DNA of 64,000 nt from an uncultured Ramlibacter sp. (GCF_936925435.1 NZ_CAKZHQ010000005.1:124001-188000), one strand, 5' to 3'. Shown: positions 9,533 to 19,885, counted from the first letter of the stretch. A program made the numbers and translations. Notes: generated by a model not told the origin, from the letters alone.

Positions 9533-9567
9533 AAACGACAAGGCCGCACAAGCGAACTTGTGCGGCC
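9533..9567 (-). terminator. Intrinsic terminator after rpsI
   Basis: Perfect 11-bp stem GGCCGCACAAG (9542-9552) with CTTGTGCGGCC (9557-9567) and a CGAA/TTCG tetraloop; in the minus-strand direction it is followed by a T-rich stretch (TTGTCGTTTC). It lies between the rpsI stop and the next minus-strand gene, as expected for the end of the rplM-rpsI transcript. Confidence 0.8.
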
Positions 9568-9590
9568 CTGAACAGATAGCGCTGCGTTGC

Positions 9591-9983
9591 TTAACGCTTG
9601 CTGAACTGCTTGCGGCGGCGTGCGGAGTGCAGGCCGACCTTCTTGCGTTCCACTTCGCGCGCGTCACGCGTCACGAAGCCGGCTTGCGACAGGGCGGGCT
9701 TGAGGGCCGCGTCGTAGTCGATCAGGGCGCGCGTGATGCCGTGGCGGGTGGCGCCGGCCTGGCCGGATTCGCCGCCGCCGTGCACGTTGACCTTGATGTC
9801 GAAGGTTTCGACATGGTTGGTCAGGAACAGGGGTTGCTTGACGATCATGATCGAGGTCTGACGGCCGAAGTACTCTTCGATGTCCTTGTCATTGACCGTG
9901 ATCTTGCCCGTGCCCTTTTTCATGAACACGCGTGCGACGCTGCTCTTGCGGCGGCCCGTGCCGTTGTTCCAGTCACCGATCAT
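9591..9983 (-). CDS. rpsI: 30S ribosomal protein S9
   Basis: 130 residues, normal S9 length, with the family core [34 protein letters not shown] and the basic C-terminal tail [16 protein letters not shown] that reaches the ribosomal P site. The ATG overlaps the rplM stop (ATGA), so the two ribosomal proteins are translationally coupled. Confidence 0.98.
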   Translation of the reverse strand: MIGDWNNGTGRRKSSVARVFMKKGTGKITVNDKDIEEYFGRQTSIMIVKQPLFLTNHVETFDIKVNVHGGGESGQAGATRHGITRALIDYDAALKPALSQAGFVTRDAREVERKKVGLHSARRRKQFSKR

Positions 9984-10435
9984 TGGGCGCCTTTCGACAG
10001 CGCCGGGATCTCCAGCACCTTGGGTTGCTGCGCGGTGTGGGGATGCTCAGCACCGCCATACACCTTGAGTTTCTTGATCATGGCGTAGCCGAGCGGGCCC
10101 TTGGGCAGCATGCCCTTGACGGCCTTTTCCAGCGCGCGGCCGGGATGCTTGGCTTGCATGTCGCGGAAGTTCGTCGCGGTGATGCCGCCCGGGTAACCGG
10201 AGTGGCGGTAGTACACCTTGTCAATCGACTTGGCGCCGGTGACGCGCAGCTGGGCTGCGTTGATGATGACGATGAAGTCACCGGTATCGACGTGAGGCGT
10301 GTAAATGGCCTTGTGTTTGCCGCGCAAACGGAGAGCAACTTCGCTGGCTACTCGTCCGAGGACCTTGTCGGTCGCGTCAATCACAAACCACTCGTGCGTC
10401 ACGTCAGCGGGCTTGGCGCTGAACGTTTTGGTCAT
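9980..10435 (-). CDS. rplM: 50S ribosomal protein L13
   Basis: 151 residues, about ten more than the usual ~142 because of a C-terminal extension ([12 protein letters not shown]). Core L13 sequence is unmistakable: [41 protein letters not shown] and [12 protein letters not shown]. First gene of the rplM-rpsI operon. The leader of about 150 nt has a TATAAT promoter and a strong hairpin that could take part in L13-dependent autoregulation as known in E. coli; that link is inferred. Confidence 0.98.
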   Translation of the reverse strand: MTKTFSAKPADVTHEWFVIDATDKVLGRVASEVALRLRGKHKAIYTPHVDTGDFIVIINAAQLRVTGAKSIDKVYYRHSGYPGGITATNFRDMQAKHPGRALEKAVKGMLPKGPLGYAMIKKLKVYGGAEHPHTAQQPKVLEIPALSKGAQ

Positions 10436-10522
10436 GAGTTTTCTCTTGAAAGAGGGTTTGGCGGGTCCTTTTCCACGGTCGGCGTTCCTCTGACGGGAAT
10501 CTCTTAGGTGGGTGTTCAGATT

Positions 10523-10546
10523 GGCAAAACGTAGTGTCGTTTTGCC
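10523..10546 (-). promoter_or_regulatory. Hairpin in rplM leader RNA
   Basis: Perfect 9-bp stem: GGCAAAACG (10523-10531) and CGTTTTGCC (10538-10546) with a 6-nt loop, about 90 nt upstream of the rplM ATG. There is no T-run after it on the minus strand, so it looks like a leader structure rather than a terminator. Confidence 0.5.
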
Positions 10547-10592
10547 TCTCATTGCTCTGCCGCGGGACCACAAAGGCGCTGCATAGCCCAAG

Positions 10593-10622
10593 ATTATACG
10601 AAGAATCAAGGACTTGGCGCAA
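10593..10622 (-). promoter_or_regulatory. Sigma-70 promoter of rplM-rpsI
   Basis: On the minus strand a consensus -10 TATAAT (10593-10598) is preceded by TTGCGC (10617-10622) with 18-bp spacing. The predicted start lies near 10586, giving a leader of about 150 nt. The promoter faces away from rlmJ, whose start is only 31 bp beyond the -35. Confidence 0.65.
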
Positions 10623-10652
10623 CCCGCCCCAGCCGCGGGGTACCATTGGGGC

Positions 10653-11573
10653 ATGTTCAGCTACCGCCACGCCTTCCACGCCGGCAACCACGCCGACGTG
10701 CTCAAGCACATGGTGCTGATTGCCGTCCTCAAGCACCTGACCCAGAAGGACGCCGCCCTGACGGTGATCGACACCCACGCCGGCGCCGGCCTGTACCGGC
10801 TGGACGGCGATTATGCCGGCACCTCGGGCGAGGCCGAAGACGGGATTTTGAAGCTTTTTTCGGCGCTAGCCCCCGCCGGCAAAGCACAGCCCGCTATCAA
10901 AGATGTAGCGCCGCTGATCGAGGACTACATGGCCATGGTGGCCGGCTTCAACCCCGGCGGCACCCTCAAGGTCTATCCCGGCTCGCCCTTTGTGGTCCAG
11001 GGCCTGCTGCGCACCGAAGCGCGCGACAAGCTCAAGCTGTTCGAGCTGCACCCCACCGACGGCAAGGCCCTGGCCGCCAACGTGGCCCAGCTGGAAGCCG
11101 GCCGCCAGGTCAGCGTGGCCCGGGAAGACGGCTTCGAAGGCCTCAAGGCTTTCCTGCCGCCACCCTCACGCCGGGCCATGGTGCTGATCGACCCCAGCTA
11201 CGAGATCAAGAACGATTACGGTAAAGTGAGTGCCTGCATACAAGACAGCCTGAAGCGCTTTGCCACCGGCACCTATGCCGTCTGGTACCCGGTGATCCCG
11301 CGGCCGGAGGCCCACGACCTGCCGCGCCGGCTCAAGACCCTGTCCAACCAGGCCGGCAAGCCCTGGCTGCATGCCACCCTGGCGATCGGACAGCGCGATG
11401 AGAAGTCTGTCATCGGCGAGCCCGAGCGCCGGCCCGGCCTGACGGCCAGCGGCATGTTCATCGTCAATCCGCCCCACACCTTGAAAGCTGCCTTGCAACT
11501 GGCACTGCCACAGCTGCTGGAAGTGCTGGGCCGCGGCCGCGGCAAGGGCCAGGCCGTGGAACACGGCGGCTAG
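10653..11573 (+). CDS. rlmJ: 23S rRNA (adenine-2030-N6)-methyltransferase
   Basis: 306 residues. RlmJ methylates A2030 of 23S rRNA using S-adenosylmethionine. Seen: N-terminal [22 protein letters not shown]-binding [13 protein letters not shown], and the catalytic motif as [11 protein letters not shown] (DPxY type). About 20 residues around [20 protein letters not shown] (starting near residue 65) are encoded by a dispersed repeat (10845-10904) that sits in frame, in a part of the fold where the E. coli protein is shorter. The ATG at 10653 is taken because it begins the conserved N-terminus. Confidence 0.93.
   Translation: MFSYRHAFHAGNHADVLKHMVLIAVLKHLTQKDAALTVIDTHAGAGLYRLDGDYAGTSGEAEDGILKLFSALAPAGKAQPAIKDVAPLIEDYMAMVAGFNPGGTLKVYPGSPFVVQGLLRTEARDKLKLFELHPTDGKALAANVAQLEAGRQVSVAREDGFEGLKAFLPPPSRRAMVLIDPSYEIKNDYGKVSACIQDSLKRFATGTYAVWYPVIPRPEAHDLPRRLKTLSNQAGKPWLHATLAIGQRDEKSVIGEPERRPGLTASGMFIVNPPHTLKAALQLALPQLLEVLGRGRGKGQAVEHGG
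10845..10904 (-). repeat. Dispersed GATAGC/GCTAGC element, copy A (in frame within rlmJ)
   Basis: Plus-strand order is ATTTTGAAG, then GGCGCTAGCCCCCG, then GCTATCAAAGAT. The same landmarks in the same spacing occur at 15267-15321, 23797-23856, 46756-46814 and 59923-59980. This copy is read through as part of rlmJ without breaking the frame. Confidence 0.6.
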
Positions 11574-11911
11574 GCTTTGCGCCTGGCCAGCACCAAGGTC
11601 CAGTAACGGCCCCACTGCGTGCCTGGCCGCTGGACGCAAGCCAGGGCCACCTCGGCGAAGGCCGGGCTCATGATGTTGCGGCAATGGCCCGGGCTGGCCA
11701 GCCAGCCGGTGATCACCGCGTCGGCCGATGTGTCTCCCCCGCCGATGTTCTCGCCCACAGCCTCCCAGGCATAGCCCTGGGCCGTGACGCGGTCGCTGAC
11801 GCGGCTACCGTCGCGCCCGCTGTGCGAGAAGCAGTCATGCCGCGCCATATCGCCAGAGTGACGGCTGGCCGCGCCGAATTCCCGGCGCTGTCGGAAGAAA
11901 CCGCGATCCAT
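11570..11911 (-). pseudogene. 5-prime-truncated CAP/SCP-domain protein gene
   Basis: 113 codons from an ATG at 11911. Residues ~17-110 are a good CAP (SCP/PR1-like) domain: SRHSGDMARHDCFSHSGRDG, DRVTAQGYAWEAVGENIGGG, ITGWLASPGHCRNIMSPAF. What is missing is the first third of the fold and the signal peptide; the ORF begins MDRGFFRQRREFG, unlike any CAP N-terminus, exactly where the paaA promoter palindrome starts. Both conserved histidines (HSGDM, PGHC) remain. Its stop overlaps the rlmJ stop on the opposite strand. Most likely a remnant whose 5-prime end was lost when the paa operon was joined here; expression of a shortened protein cannot be excluded. Confidence 0.65.
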
Positions 11912-11914
11912 ACA

Positions 11915-11940
11915 ATTCACCGACCGGTCGGTCGGTGAAT
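11915..11940. promoter_or_regulatory. Perfect palindrome, probable TetR-family (PaaR-like) operator of paaABCDE
   Basis: Two perfect 12-bp arms, ATTCACCGACCG (11915-11926) and CGGTCGGTGAAT (11929-11940), flank a 2-bp centre. The site ends 16 bp before the paaA ATG. ACCGACCGGTCGGT-like palindromes are typical TetR-family operators, and betaproteobacterial paa genes are known to be controlled by a TetR-type PaaR that responds to phenylacetyl-CoA. A TACAAT hexamer (11911-11916) overlaps the left arm and could be the -10, so binding would block transcription. No paaR gene lies in the window. Confidence 0.7.
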
Positions 11941-11956
11941 GCGCTAGACTGGCGCC

Positions 11957-12967
11957 ATGTACACCCAGGCCCTGGACCTTCCCGACCCCCAGCAAGCCCA
12001 GGAGGCCCCTGCCTCGCCTGCGGACGCCGCCGGAGCGCAGGCCCAGTTCGACGCCAAAATCGACGCCGAACGCAAGATCGAGCCGCGGGACTGGATGCCA
12101 GAGGCCTACAGGCGCACCCTGCTGCGCCAGATCAGCCAACATGCCCACAGTGAGATCGTCGGCATGTTGCCCGAGGGCAACTGGATCAGCCGCGCGCCCA
12201 GCCTCAAGCGCAAGGCCATCCTGCTGGCCAAGGTGCAGGACGAGGGCGGCCACGGCCTGTACCTGTACAGCGCGGCTGAAACCCTGGGAACCAGCCGCGA
12301 CCAGATGGTCGAGGCCCTGCACAGCGGCAAGGCCAAGTACAGCTCCATCTTCAACTACCCCACCCTCAGTTGGGCCGACGTCGGCATGATCGGCTGGCTG
12401 GTCGACGGCGCGGCCATCATGAACCAGGTGCCGATCTGCCGCTGCAGCTACGGGCCCTATGCGCGCGCCATGATCCGCATCTGCAAGGAAGAAAGCTTTC
12501 ACCAGCGCCAGGGCTTCGAGAGCCTGATGGTGCAGATGCAAGGCACACCGGCCCAGCGCGCCATGGTCCAGGACGCGGCCAACCGCTGGTGGTGGCCGGT
12601 GCTGGCCATGTTCGGCCCGCCCGACGCCGACAGCCCTAACAGCGCCCAGGGCATGCGTTGGGGCATCAAGCGCATCAGCAACGATGCACTGCGCCAGAAG
12701 TTCGTCGACGCCACCGTGCCGCAGGCAAAGATCCTGGGCGTGACATTGCCCGACCCCGAGCTGCAATGGAACGAAGAGCGCCAGCAGCACGACTACGGCG
12801 CCATAGCCTGGGACGAGTTCTGGGCCGTGGTCAACGGCAATGGCCCTTGCAACAAGGAGCGCCTGGCCACCCGCGTCAAGGCGCACGAAGACGGCCAGTG
12901 GGTGCGCGACGCCGCCCTGGCCCATGCGCGCAAGCAACAGGCCCGCGCCTTGAAGGAGGCAGCATGA
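11957..12967 (+). CDS. paaA: 1,2-phenylacetyl-CoA epoxidase, subunit A (catalytic)
   Basis: 336-residue catalytic subunit of the di-iron PaaABC(D)E monooxygenase, which epoxidises the ring of phenylacetyl-CoA. Carboxylate and histidine iron ligands are seen in [14 protein letters not shown] and in [14 protein letters not shown], the ferritin-like pattern of the family. No good ribosome-binding site precedes the ATG at 11957. First gene of a tightly overlapping five-gene operon; the later pathway genes paaFGHJKZ are not in the window. Confidence 0.96.
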   Translation: MYTQALDLPDPQQAQEAPASPADAAGAQAQFDAKIDAERKIEPRDWMPEAYRRTLLRQISQHAHSEIVGMLPEGNWISRAPSLKRKAILLAKVQDEGGHGLYLYSAAETLGTSRDQMVEALHSGKAKYSSIFNYPTLSWADVGMIGWLVDGAAIMNQVPICRCSYGPYARAMIRICKEESFHQRQGFESLMVQMQGTPAQRAMVQDAANRWWWPVLAMFGPPDADSPNSAQGMRWGIKRISNDALRQKFVDATVPQAKILGVTLPDPELQWNEERQQHDYGAIAWDEFWAVVNGNGPCNKERLATRVKAHEDGQWVRDAALAHARKQQARALKEAA

Positions 12968-13257
12968 GCGACGCCCGCAACGAGTGGCCTCTTTGGGAGG
13001 TCTTTGTGCGCAGCAAGCAGGGGCTGGAGCACAAGCACTGCGGCAGCCTGCATGCGGTGGACGCGCAGCAGGCCCTGCAGATGGCGCGCGACGTTTACAC
13101 GCGACGGCAGGAGGGCGTGAGCATCTGGGTCATCCCCTCCGCCCTGATCACGGCCAGCGAGCCCGACGACAAGGCCGAGTTCTTCGAGCCGGCGGCCGAC
13201 AAGATCTACCGCCATCCCAGCTTCTACGCCATCCCAGACGACGTGGGGCATATGTGA
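12964..13257 (+). CDS. paaB: 1,2-phenylacetyl-CoA epoxidase, subunit B
   Basis: 97 residues, normal for PaaB, the small bridging subunit of the epoxidase. Family sequence: [20 protein letters not shown] with [20 protein letters not shown], then [12 protein letters not shown]. The start overlaps the paaA stop (ATGA). Confidence 0.96.
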   Translation: MSDARNEWPLWEVFVRSKQGLEHKHCGSLHAVDAQQALQMARDVYTRRQEGVSIWVIPSALITASEPDDKAEFFEPAADKIYRHPSFYAIPDDVGHM

Positions 13258-14003
13258 CGGCGCAGAGCGACTACCTGCTGCACCTGGCCGACAACGCCCT
13301 GGTGCTGGGCCAGCGAAACGCCGAGTGGTGCGGCCACGGCCCGGTGCTGGAGGAAGACATCGCCATGGCCAACATCAGCCTGGACCTGGTCGGCCAGGCG
13401 CGCATGCTCTACCAGCATGCAGCAAGCTTGATCGGCAACGGCGCGACCGAAGACAGCCTGGCCTACTTCCGCGACGCCCGCGAGTTCCGCAACTTCACCT
13501 TGCTGGAGCTGCCGCACCATGGCCCGCTGGCCGCCACGGCCGCGGCCGACCGCGACTACGCAGTCACCATCACCCGCAACTTCCTGTACAGCGCCCACAT
13601 GCTGCTGCTATGGGATGGGCTGCAGGCCCACGAAGACGCGCAGCTGGCCGCGATCGCCGCCAAGTCGCTCAAGGAAACCCGCTACCACCTGCGCCACGCG
13701 CGCGACTGGCTGCTGCGCCTGGGCGACGGCACCGACGCCTCGCATGCGCGTATGCAGGCGGCGCTGGACCACCTCATGCCCTACACCCAGGAGTTCTGGA
13801 GTGGCGCCGATGCGCGCACCGCGGCGCTGCAAGCGGCCTGGGACACCCTGGTCGATGAAGCGCTGGCCGAGGCCACGCTGCAGCGGCCGGCCGCTGGCGG
13901 CCATGTGCCGCGCGGCAAGGAAGGCCTGCATTCCGAGCACCTGGGTTTTTTGCTGGCCGAGATGCAAAGCCTGGCGCGCCAGCATCCTGGGACACAGTGG
14001 TGA
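13254..14003 (+). CDS. paaC: 1,2-phenylacetyl-CoA epoxidase, subunit C (structural)
   Basis: 249 residues from a GTG that overlaps the paaB stop (GTGA). PaaC is a ferritin-like helical protein that pairs with PaaA but lacks its full iron site. Recognisable segments: LADNALVLGQRNAEWCGHGP, EEDIAMANISLDLVGQARML and KETRYHLRHARDWLLRLGDG. Confidence 0.95.
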   Translation: MTAQSDYLLHLADNALVLGQRNAEWCGHGPVLEEDIAMANISLDLVGQARMLYQHAASLIGNGATEDSLAYFRDAREFRNFTLLELPHHGPLAATAAADRDYAVTITRNFLYSAHMLLLWDGLQAHEDAQLAAIAAKSLKETRYHLRHARDWLLRLGDGTDASHARMQAALDHLMPYTQEFWSGADARTAALQAAWDTLVDEALAEATLQRPAAGGHVPRGKEGLHSEHLGFLLAEMQSLARQHPGTQW

Positions 14004-14497
14004 ATGCGGTGGAACGCGCCTGGGACGTGCTCGAAGCCGTGCCGGACCCGGAGATCCCGGTGGTGTCGATCCGCGAGCTGGGCATCCTGCGCGAAGTCAA
14101 CGAACGCGAGGGCGTGCTGGAGGTGGTGATCACGCCCACCTACAGCGGCTGCCCCGCCATGGGCCAGATCGAGGACGACGTGCGCGCCGCGCTCGCCGCC
14201 AACGCCATGGACGCCACCGTCGTCACGCGGCTGGCACCGGCCTGGACCACCGACTGGATCACGCTGGAAGCGCGAGACAAGCTGCGCGCCTACGGTATCG
14301 CACCGCCACACACGCAGGCGGCTGGCAGCACCGCGCTGCAGTTCATGCGCAGCGCCGCCCGGCCCGACGCCGTTGCCTGCCCACGCTGCGGTTCGGCCAA
14401 CACCACCGAGACCTCTCACTTCGGCTCCACCGCCTGCAAGTCCTTGCACAGGTGCCTGGACTGCCTGGAACCCTTCGACCATTTCAAACCGTATTGA
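14000..14497 (+). CDS. paaD: PaaD, phenylacetyl-CoA epoxidase assembly protein
   Basis: 165 residues: a MIP18/DUF59 domain (DPEIPVVSIRELGILREV; TYSGCPAMGQIEDDV) implicated in Fe-S or metal-centre assembly, and a C-terminal zinc ribbon with CPRCGSANT and CLDCLEPFDHFKPY. The GTG at 14000 overlaps the paaC stop (GTGA); another GTG lies 3 bp upstream. Confidence 0.93.
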   Translation: MNAVERAWDVLEAVPDPEIPVVSIRELGILREVNEREGVLEVVITPTYSGCPAMGQIEDDVRAALAANAMDATVVTRLAPAWTTDWITLEARDKLRAYGIAPPHTQAAGSTALQFMRSAARPDAVACPRCGSANTTETSHFGSTACKSLHRCLDCLEPFDHFKPY

Positions 14498-14499
14498 GC

Positions 14500-15603
14500 A
14501 TGGCCTCGCCGCATTTCCATTCGCTCAGCGTCAAGCGCGTCACGCCCGACGCCGCCGGCTCGGCCGCCATCACCTTCGCCGTTCCCGAAGAACTTCGAGA
14601 AGCCTTCGACTTCCGGCCTGGCCAGTTCCTGACCCTGCGCGCCCAGATCGCCGGCGCCGACACGCGGCGCAGCTATTCCATCTGCAGCCCGCGCCAGCGC
14701 CTGGACCAGCAAGGCGAGATCGATGTGGGCATCAAGCCGGTCGAAGGCGGCCTTTTCTCGCGCTGGGCACTGGCGCAACTGGCGCCCGGCAACACTCTGG
14801 AGGTGATGCCGCCGGACGGTCGCTTCACGCCGCGCGTGGCGGGCGCGCGCCATCGCGTGGGCTTTGCCGCCGGCTCGGGCATCACGCCCCTGCTGTCCAT
14901 CATCGCCAGCACGCTGGCGGCCCAGCCCCAGTCCCGCTTCAGCCTGGTCTACTGCAACCAGCGGGTGGGCAGCATCATGTTCAACGAGGCGCTGGCCGAT
15001 CTGAAGGACCGCTACCCGGCGCGCCTGAGCCTCATCCACCTGCTGTCGCGCCAGCCGCAGGAAGTGGCCCTGCTCCATGGCCGGCTGGATGAGGCCAAGG
15101 CATCCGAACTGCTGCGCACGGTGCTGCCGGCCGCCGCCATCGATGAGGCTTTTCTGTGCGGGCCCGAGGGAATGATCGAGGCGGTGCAGCGCGCCCTGCT
15201 GGCCGCCGGCGTCGCGCCCGGACGCATCCACAGCGAGCGCTTCTTCGCCGCGGGCACCCCTTCCGCTTCAAATTTGATAGCGGCACAGGCAGTATTTCCG
15301 CCGGCTACAGCCCAAAAACATGCCGCAATCCGGCTGGACGTGGTGCTGGACGGCAAAACCCACCACCTGGCCATGGCGCCGGACGCGCGGGTGCTGGACG
15401 TGGCGCTCGAGGCCGGCCTGGACCTGCCCTATTCCTGCCGCGGCGGTGTCTGCTGCACCTGCAGGGCCCGCCTGCTCGAGGGTCGGGTCGAGATGGAGAA
15501 GAACTTCACCCTGGAGCCCTGGGAAACCGCCCAGGGCTTTGTACTGACCTGCCAGGCGCGGCCGCTGACCGAGCGCGTCGTCCTGAGCTACGACGAGCGC
15601 TGA
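14500..15603 (+). CDS. paaE: 1,2-phenylacetyl-CoA epoxidase, subunit E (reductase)
   Basis: 367-residue electron-transfer subunit: FAD domain (about 1-105, RRSYSICSPRQ), NAD(P)H domain (about 110-240, GFAAGSGITPLLSII; CGPEGMIEAV) and a C-terminal plant-type [2Fe-2S] ferredoxin domain (about 285-367) with cysteines in YSCRGGVCCTCRARLLEG and LTCQARP. The linker joining NAD and ferredoxin domains (ASNLIAAQAVFPPATAQK) is encoded by a dispersed repeat that keeps the frame. It follows paaD by 2 bp and ends the paa operon. Confidence 0.95.
   Translation: MASPHFHSLSVKRVTPDAAGSAAITFAVPEELREAFDFRPGQFLTLRAQIAGADTRRSYSICSPRQRLDQQGEIDVGIKPVEGGLFSRWALAQLAPGNTLEVMPPDGRFTPRVAGARHRVGFAAGSGITPLLSIIASTLAAQPQSRFSLVYCNQRVGSIMFNEALADLKDRYPARLSLIHLLSRQPQEVALLHGRLDEAKASELLRTVLPAAAIDEAFLCGPEGMIEAVQRALLAAGVAPGRIHSERFFAAGTPSASNLIAAQAVFPPATAQKHAAIRLDVVLDGKTHHLAMAPDARVLDVALEAGLDLPYSCRGGVCCTCRARLLEGRVEMEKNFTLEPWETAQGFVLTCQARPLTERVVLSYDER
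15267..15321 (+). repeat. Dispersed GATAGC/GCTAGC element, copy B (in frame within paaE)
   Basis: Begins TTCAAATTTGATAGCGG and continues through TATTTCCGCCGGCTACAGCC to CAAAAACATG; the central CGGGGGCTAGC block is more degraded than in copies A, D and E. It lies exactly in the inter-domain linker of PaaE, where an insertion is tolerated. Confidence 0.55.
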
Positions 15604-15618
15604 GGCCGCCGGCAGCCT

Positions 15619-16254
15619 TCAGCTGCAGCGGGCGCGGTAGTTGTCCTCGAAGCGCTGCAACTCCGCCTTCTCGCCCTCGTTGAGGTCGGTGCGGGCGCGC
15701 TTGGTGACCAGGATGCGCTTGGACTCGCCGCACTGCTGCTGCTGCAAGGCGGTGCGCTCCTTCTGGGCCATGTTGGCGCTCTGCTCGGCGCGGCGTTGCT
15801 GGTTCTTTTCACCGCGCTCCTGCGACAGCGCGGTGTAGGCCTCGCGCTCGTCTTCCGAGCATTCGACCTGGTAGCCCCTGCGCATCTCGTTGACGGTTTC
15901 ATGCTTGAGCCCCCGGGCCGACGCAGTGCGCAAGGCATCGTGCAGGCTGCTGCAGCGCGGGCTCATGTACCTGATGTGGGCCGGCGCCTCGCCAACGGAA
16001 GGCGTTGGCGGCTGGTAGCGGGGCCGGCTGTCGCTTTCAGTCGGCCCGTAGTAGGTGACACTGCTACCGCTGCTGCTGCCATTGCGGCTCGAGCTTGAAT
16101 TGGAGTACACCTGCGTGCCGGTGGTGGCCGCGCAAGGCCGGGCGGACTGGTAGTTGGTGCCGGCGCTGGTGCGGCAGTTGTAGATCTGTGCCTGCGCTCC
16201 GCCCCATCCCGTCAGCCCGGCCAGTGCCAGGCAGATTGCCGCTGCTTTTTGCAT
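15619..16254 (-). CDS. Secreted protein of unknown function, DUF4124-like N-terminus
   Basis: 211 residues with a signal peptide (cleavage after AQA, about residue 23) followed by IYNCRTSAGTNYQSARPC, a pattern resembling the short DUF4124 module of beta/gammaproteobacterial envelope proteins. A serine-rich linker (SNSSSSRNGSSSGSS, about 51-65) leads to a charged, glutamine-rich helical C-terminal half that could form a coiled coil. Function unknown. It is convergent with paaE, 15 bp away. Confidence 0.7.
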   Translation of the reverse strand: MQKAAAICLALAGLTGWGGAQAQIYNCRTSAGTNYQSARPCAATTGTQVYSNSSSSRNGSSSGSSVTYYGPTESDSRPRYQPPTPSVGEAPAHIRYMSPRCSSLHDALRTASARGLKHETVNEMRRGYQVECSEDEREAYTALSQERGEKNQQRRAEQSANMAQKERTALQQQQCGESKRILVTKRARTDLNEGEKAELQRFEDNYRARCS

Positions 16255-16303
16255 CCCGTTCCTCTGATTGCATTCCCTGAGCGAATGCTAGCAAAAAGAA
16301 TGC

Positions 16304-16741
16304 TCAGGGCAGGCTGATCAGCACCGGCTTGGTCCCGGCGCCGCTGTCCAGAAGGCCCAGCGACTTGGCAGCGGCGCGGCTGAGGTCGATCACCCGCTGC
16401 TTGATGTGCGGGCCACGGTCGTTGATGCGCACCTCGACCTCGCGGCCGTTGACCAGGCTGCGCACCCGCACCACGGTACCGAAGGGCAGGCTCGGGTGGG
16501 CGGCCGTGAGCGCATGCATGTCGAAGCGCTCGCCGCTGGCCGTGCGCCGGCCATGGAAGCGCGGGCCGTACCAGGACGCGATGCCGCGGCCGATCTCGCC
16601 AGCGGCGGGCGCCGCCTCGATGGTCAGTGGGATCTCGCCCGAGGCCGGATGGCGCTGGCTGTCGCCCTCGCCCTCACCGTCGTCCTGCGCCTGGGCCACG
16701 CAGGCCAGCGCCAGCAGCAGCCAGGGCGCCGCGCGCCGCAT
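16304..16741 (-). CDS. rlpA: RlpA-like septal lytic transglycosylase (double-psi beta-barrel)
   Basis: 145 residues with signal peptide (cleavage after AQAQ) and an RlpA double-psi beta-barrel: [20 protein letters not shown], with catalytic-type Asp in [20 protein letters not shown]. The family cleaves denuded peptidoglycan or acts as an outer-membrane septal protein. No lipobox cysteine and no SPOR domain, so it is the short soluble form. Its ATG overlaps the metF stop (TGATG), placing a wall enzyme at the end of a one-carbon metabolism operon. Confidence 0.85.
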   Translation of the reverse strand: MRRAAPWLLLALACVAQAQDDGEGEGDSQRHPASGEIPLTIEAAPAAGEIGRGIASWYGPRFHGRRTASGERFDMHALTAAHPSLPFGTVVRVRSLVNGREVEVRINDRGPHIKQRVIDLSRAAAKSLGLLDSGAGTKPVLISLP

Positions 16742-17568
16742 CACGCGTCCAGCCTCCGGCAGATTTCCAGCGTCGCCTGGGCCTGGTTCATGGTGTAGAA
16801 GTGCAGGCCCGGCGCGCCGGCGGCCGCCAGCTGTTCGCACAGGCCGCTGACCACGTCCAGGCCGAAGGCCTTGATGGAAGCCGTGTCATCGCCGAAGGAC
16901 TGCAGGCGCAGGCGGATCCAACGCGGAATCTCGGCGCCGCAGGCATCGGAAAAGCGCATCAGCTGGGTCGAGCTGGTGATGGGCATGATGCCCGGCACCA
17001 CCGGCACGCGCACGCCGCGGCTGTCCAGCTCGTCGATGTAGCGGTAGTAAGCGTCGGCGTTGAAGAAGTACTGGGTGATGCCCGAATCCGCTCCCGCTTC
17101 CACCTTGGCGATGAAGGCGTCGACGTCGGACTGCGGCGACTTCGCCTGCGGATGCACTTCCGGATAGGCCGCCACCTCGATGTGGAAGCGCTTGCCGGTC
17201 TCGCTGCGGATGAAGGCCACCAGTTCGCTGGCATAGCGGAACTCGCCGCTGGCGCCGTAGCCGCTGGGCAAGTCGCCGCGCAGCGCGACGATGCGCTCGA
17301 TGCCGGCCGCGCTGTAGGCCGCCAGCCGCTCGCGGATGCTGTCGCGGGTCTGGCCGATGCAGCTCAGGTGCGGTGCGGCCGGTCGGCCCTCGGCCATGAT
17401 CTCGGTCACCGCCGACAGCGTGCCGTCCTGGGTCGAGCCGCCAGCGCCGAAGGTGACGGAGCAGAACTCGGGTTCCAGCGCATAGAGCGCCTGGCGCGCC
17501 TGGCGCAGCCTGGCCGCGCCTTCGGGCGTCTTGGGGGGAAAGAATTCAAGGCTGATCGGGAGCTTCAT
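16741..17568 (-). CDS. metF: 5,10-methylenetetrahydrofolate reductase
   Basis: 275-residue FAD enzyme that makes 5-methyl-THF for methionine synthesis. Family marks: [33 protein letters not shown] (with the active-site Glu in the N-terminal strand), and [14 protein letters not shown]. It sits downstream of ahcY and tlyA with 4-bp overlaps, so the SAH riboswitch upstream of ahcY should also set its expression; ahcY-metF linkage is known in Betaproteobacteria. Confidence 0.96.
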   Translation of the reverse strand: MKLPISLEFFPPKTPEGAARLRQARQALYALEPEFCSVTFGAGGSTQDGTLSAVTEIMAEGRPAAPHLSCIGQTRDSIRERLAAYSAAGIERIVALRGDLPSGYGASGEFRYASELVAFIRSETGKRFHIEVAAYPEVHPQAKSPQSDVDAFIAKVEAGADSGITQYFFNADAYYRYIDELDSRGVRVPVVPGIMPITSSTQLMRFSDACGAEIPRWIRLRLQSFGDDTASIKAFGLDVVSGLCEQLAAAGAPGLHFYTMNQAQATLEICRRLDA

Positions 17569-18365
17569 GGCGTCCTTCTCGCATGGACGAAGAACTCGCG
17601 GTTGCCGTCACCGCCCTCGATGGCACTGTCGTGCCAGCCCCGCACCTCCAGCCCCAGGTCGGCGCAGCAATCGCGGATGCGCTGCTCGATGAGCGGATAG
17701 AAGGCCTCGTCCTTGACGATGCCGCCCTTGCCGACCTGGCCGGGCTGCAGCTCGAACTGCGGTTTGACCAGCATCAACAGGTCGCCGCCGGGCGCCAGCA
17801 TGGGCACCAGGGCCGGCAGCACCAGGGTCTGCGAGATGAAGGACAGGTCCCCCACGATCAGGTCAAAACTGGGCGCATCTTGCTGCGGCTGCTCGTCTTC
17901 CTCGATCAGGTCCGGCGCATCCAGCAGGTCGGACGCCTGCAGGTTGCGGGCGTTGACGCTCTCGATGCACAGCACGCGCGGGTCCTCGCGCAGGCTGGCG
18001 TGCAGCTGGCCCTGGCCCACGTCCACGCCGGTCACATGGGCCGCGCCCTGCTGCAACAGGCAGTCGGTGAAGCCGCCGGTGGACTGGCCCACGTCCAGGC
18101 AGGTTTTGCCTTGCACCGCGATGCCGGTGGACTGGAGCGCGCCTTCGAGCTTGAGCCCGCCACGCGAGACATAGCGCGCCTCGGCTCCATCCATCAGGTC
18201 GATCTGCGCGTCATCGGACAGCTCGTCGCGGTTGCGCACAACGGCCTTCCAGGCGACATCGTCCTGCCCGGCCGGCCGCCAGCGCACGCCGGCGGTGATC
18301 ATGCGCTGGGCCTGGGAGCGGCTGCTTGCCAGACCGCGCTCCACCAACAACTGGTCGGCGCGCAT
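17565..18365 (-). CDS. tlyA: TlyA-family rRNA 2-prime-O-methyltransferase
   Basis: 266 residues: N-terminal S4 RNA-binding domain (about 1-60, RADQLLVERGLASSRSQAQR) and an FtsJ-like SAM methyltransferase domain with LDVGQSTGGFTDCLLQQGA and VGDLSFISQTLVLPAL. An acidic, proline/glutamine-rich insertion (about 148-164) interrupts the domain. TlyA proteins methylate 16S/23S rRNA in mycobacteria; the old haemolysin label is not supported here. Between ahcY and metF it is a SAM-using, SAH-producing enzyme inside an SAH-controlled operon. Confidence 0.88.
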   Translation of the reverse strand: MRADQLLVERGLASSRSQAQRMITAGVRWRPAGQDDVAWKAVVRNRDELSDDAQIDLMDGAEARYVSRGGLKLEGALQSTGIAVQGKTCLDVGQSTGGFTDCLLQQGAAHVTGVDVGQGQLHASLREDPRVLCIESVNARNLQASDLLDAPDLIEEDEQPQQDAPSFDLIVGDLSFISQTLVLPALVPMLAPGGDLLMLVKPQFELQPGQVGKGGIVKDEAFYPLIEQRIRDCCADLGLEVRGWHDSAIEGGDGNREFFVHARRTP

Positions 18366-18369
18366 CCGG

Positions 18370-19812
<1,443 letters not shown>

Positions 19813-19885
19813 TGCATGCTCCAAAAGCAGTTTCGAAGAAGGACCACGGGCATTGGGGGAGAAGGCTCACCTCACACGGACCAGT

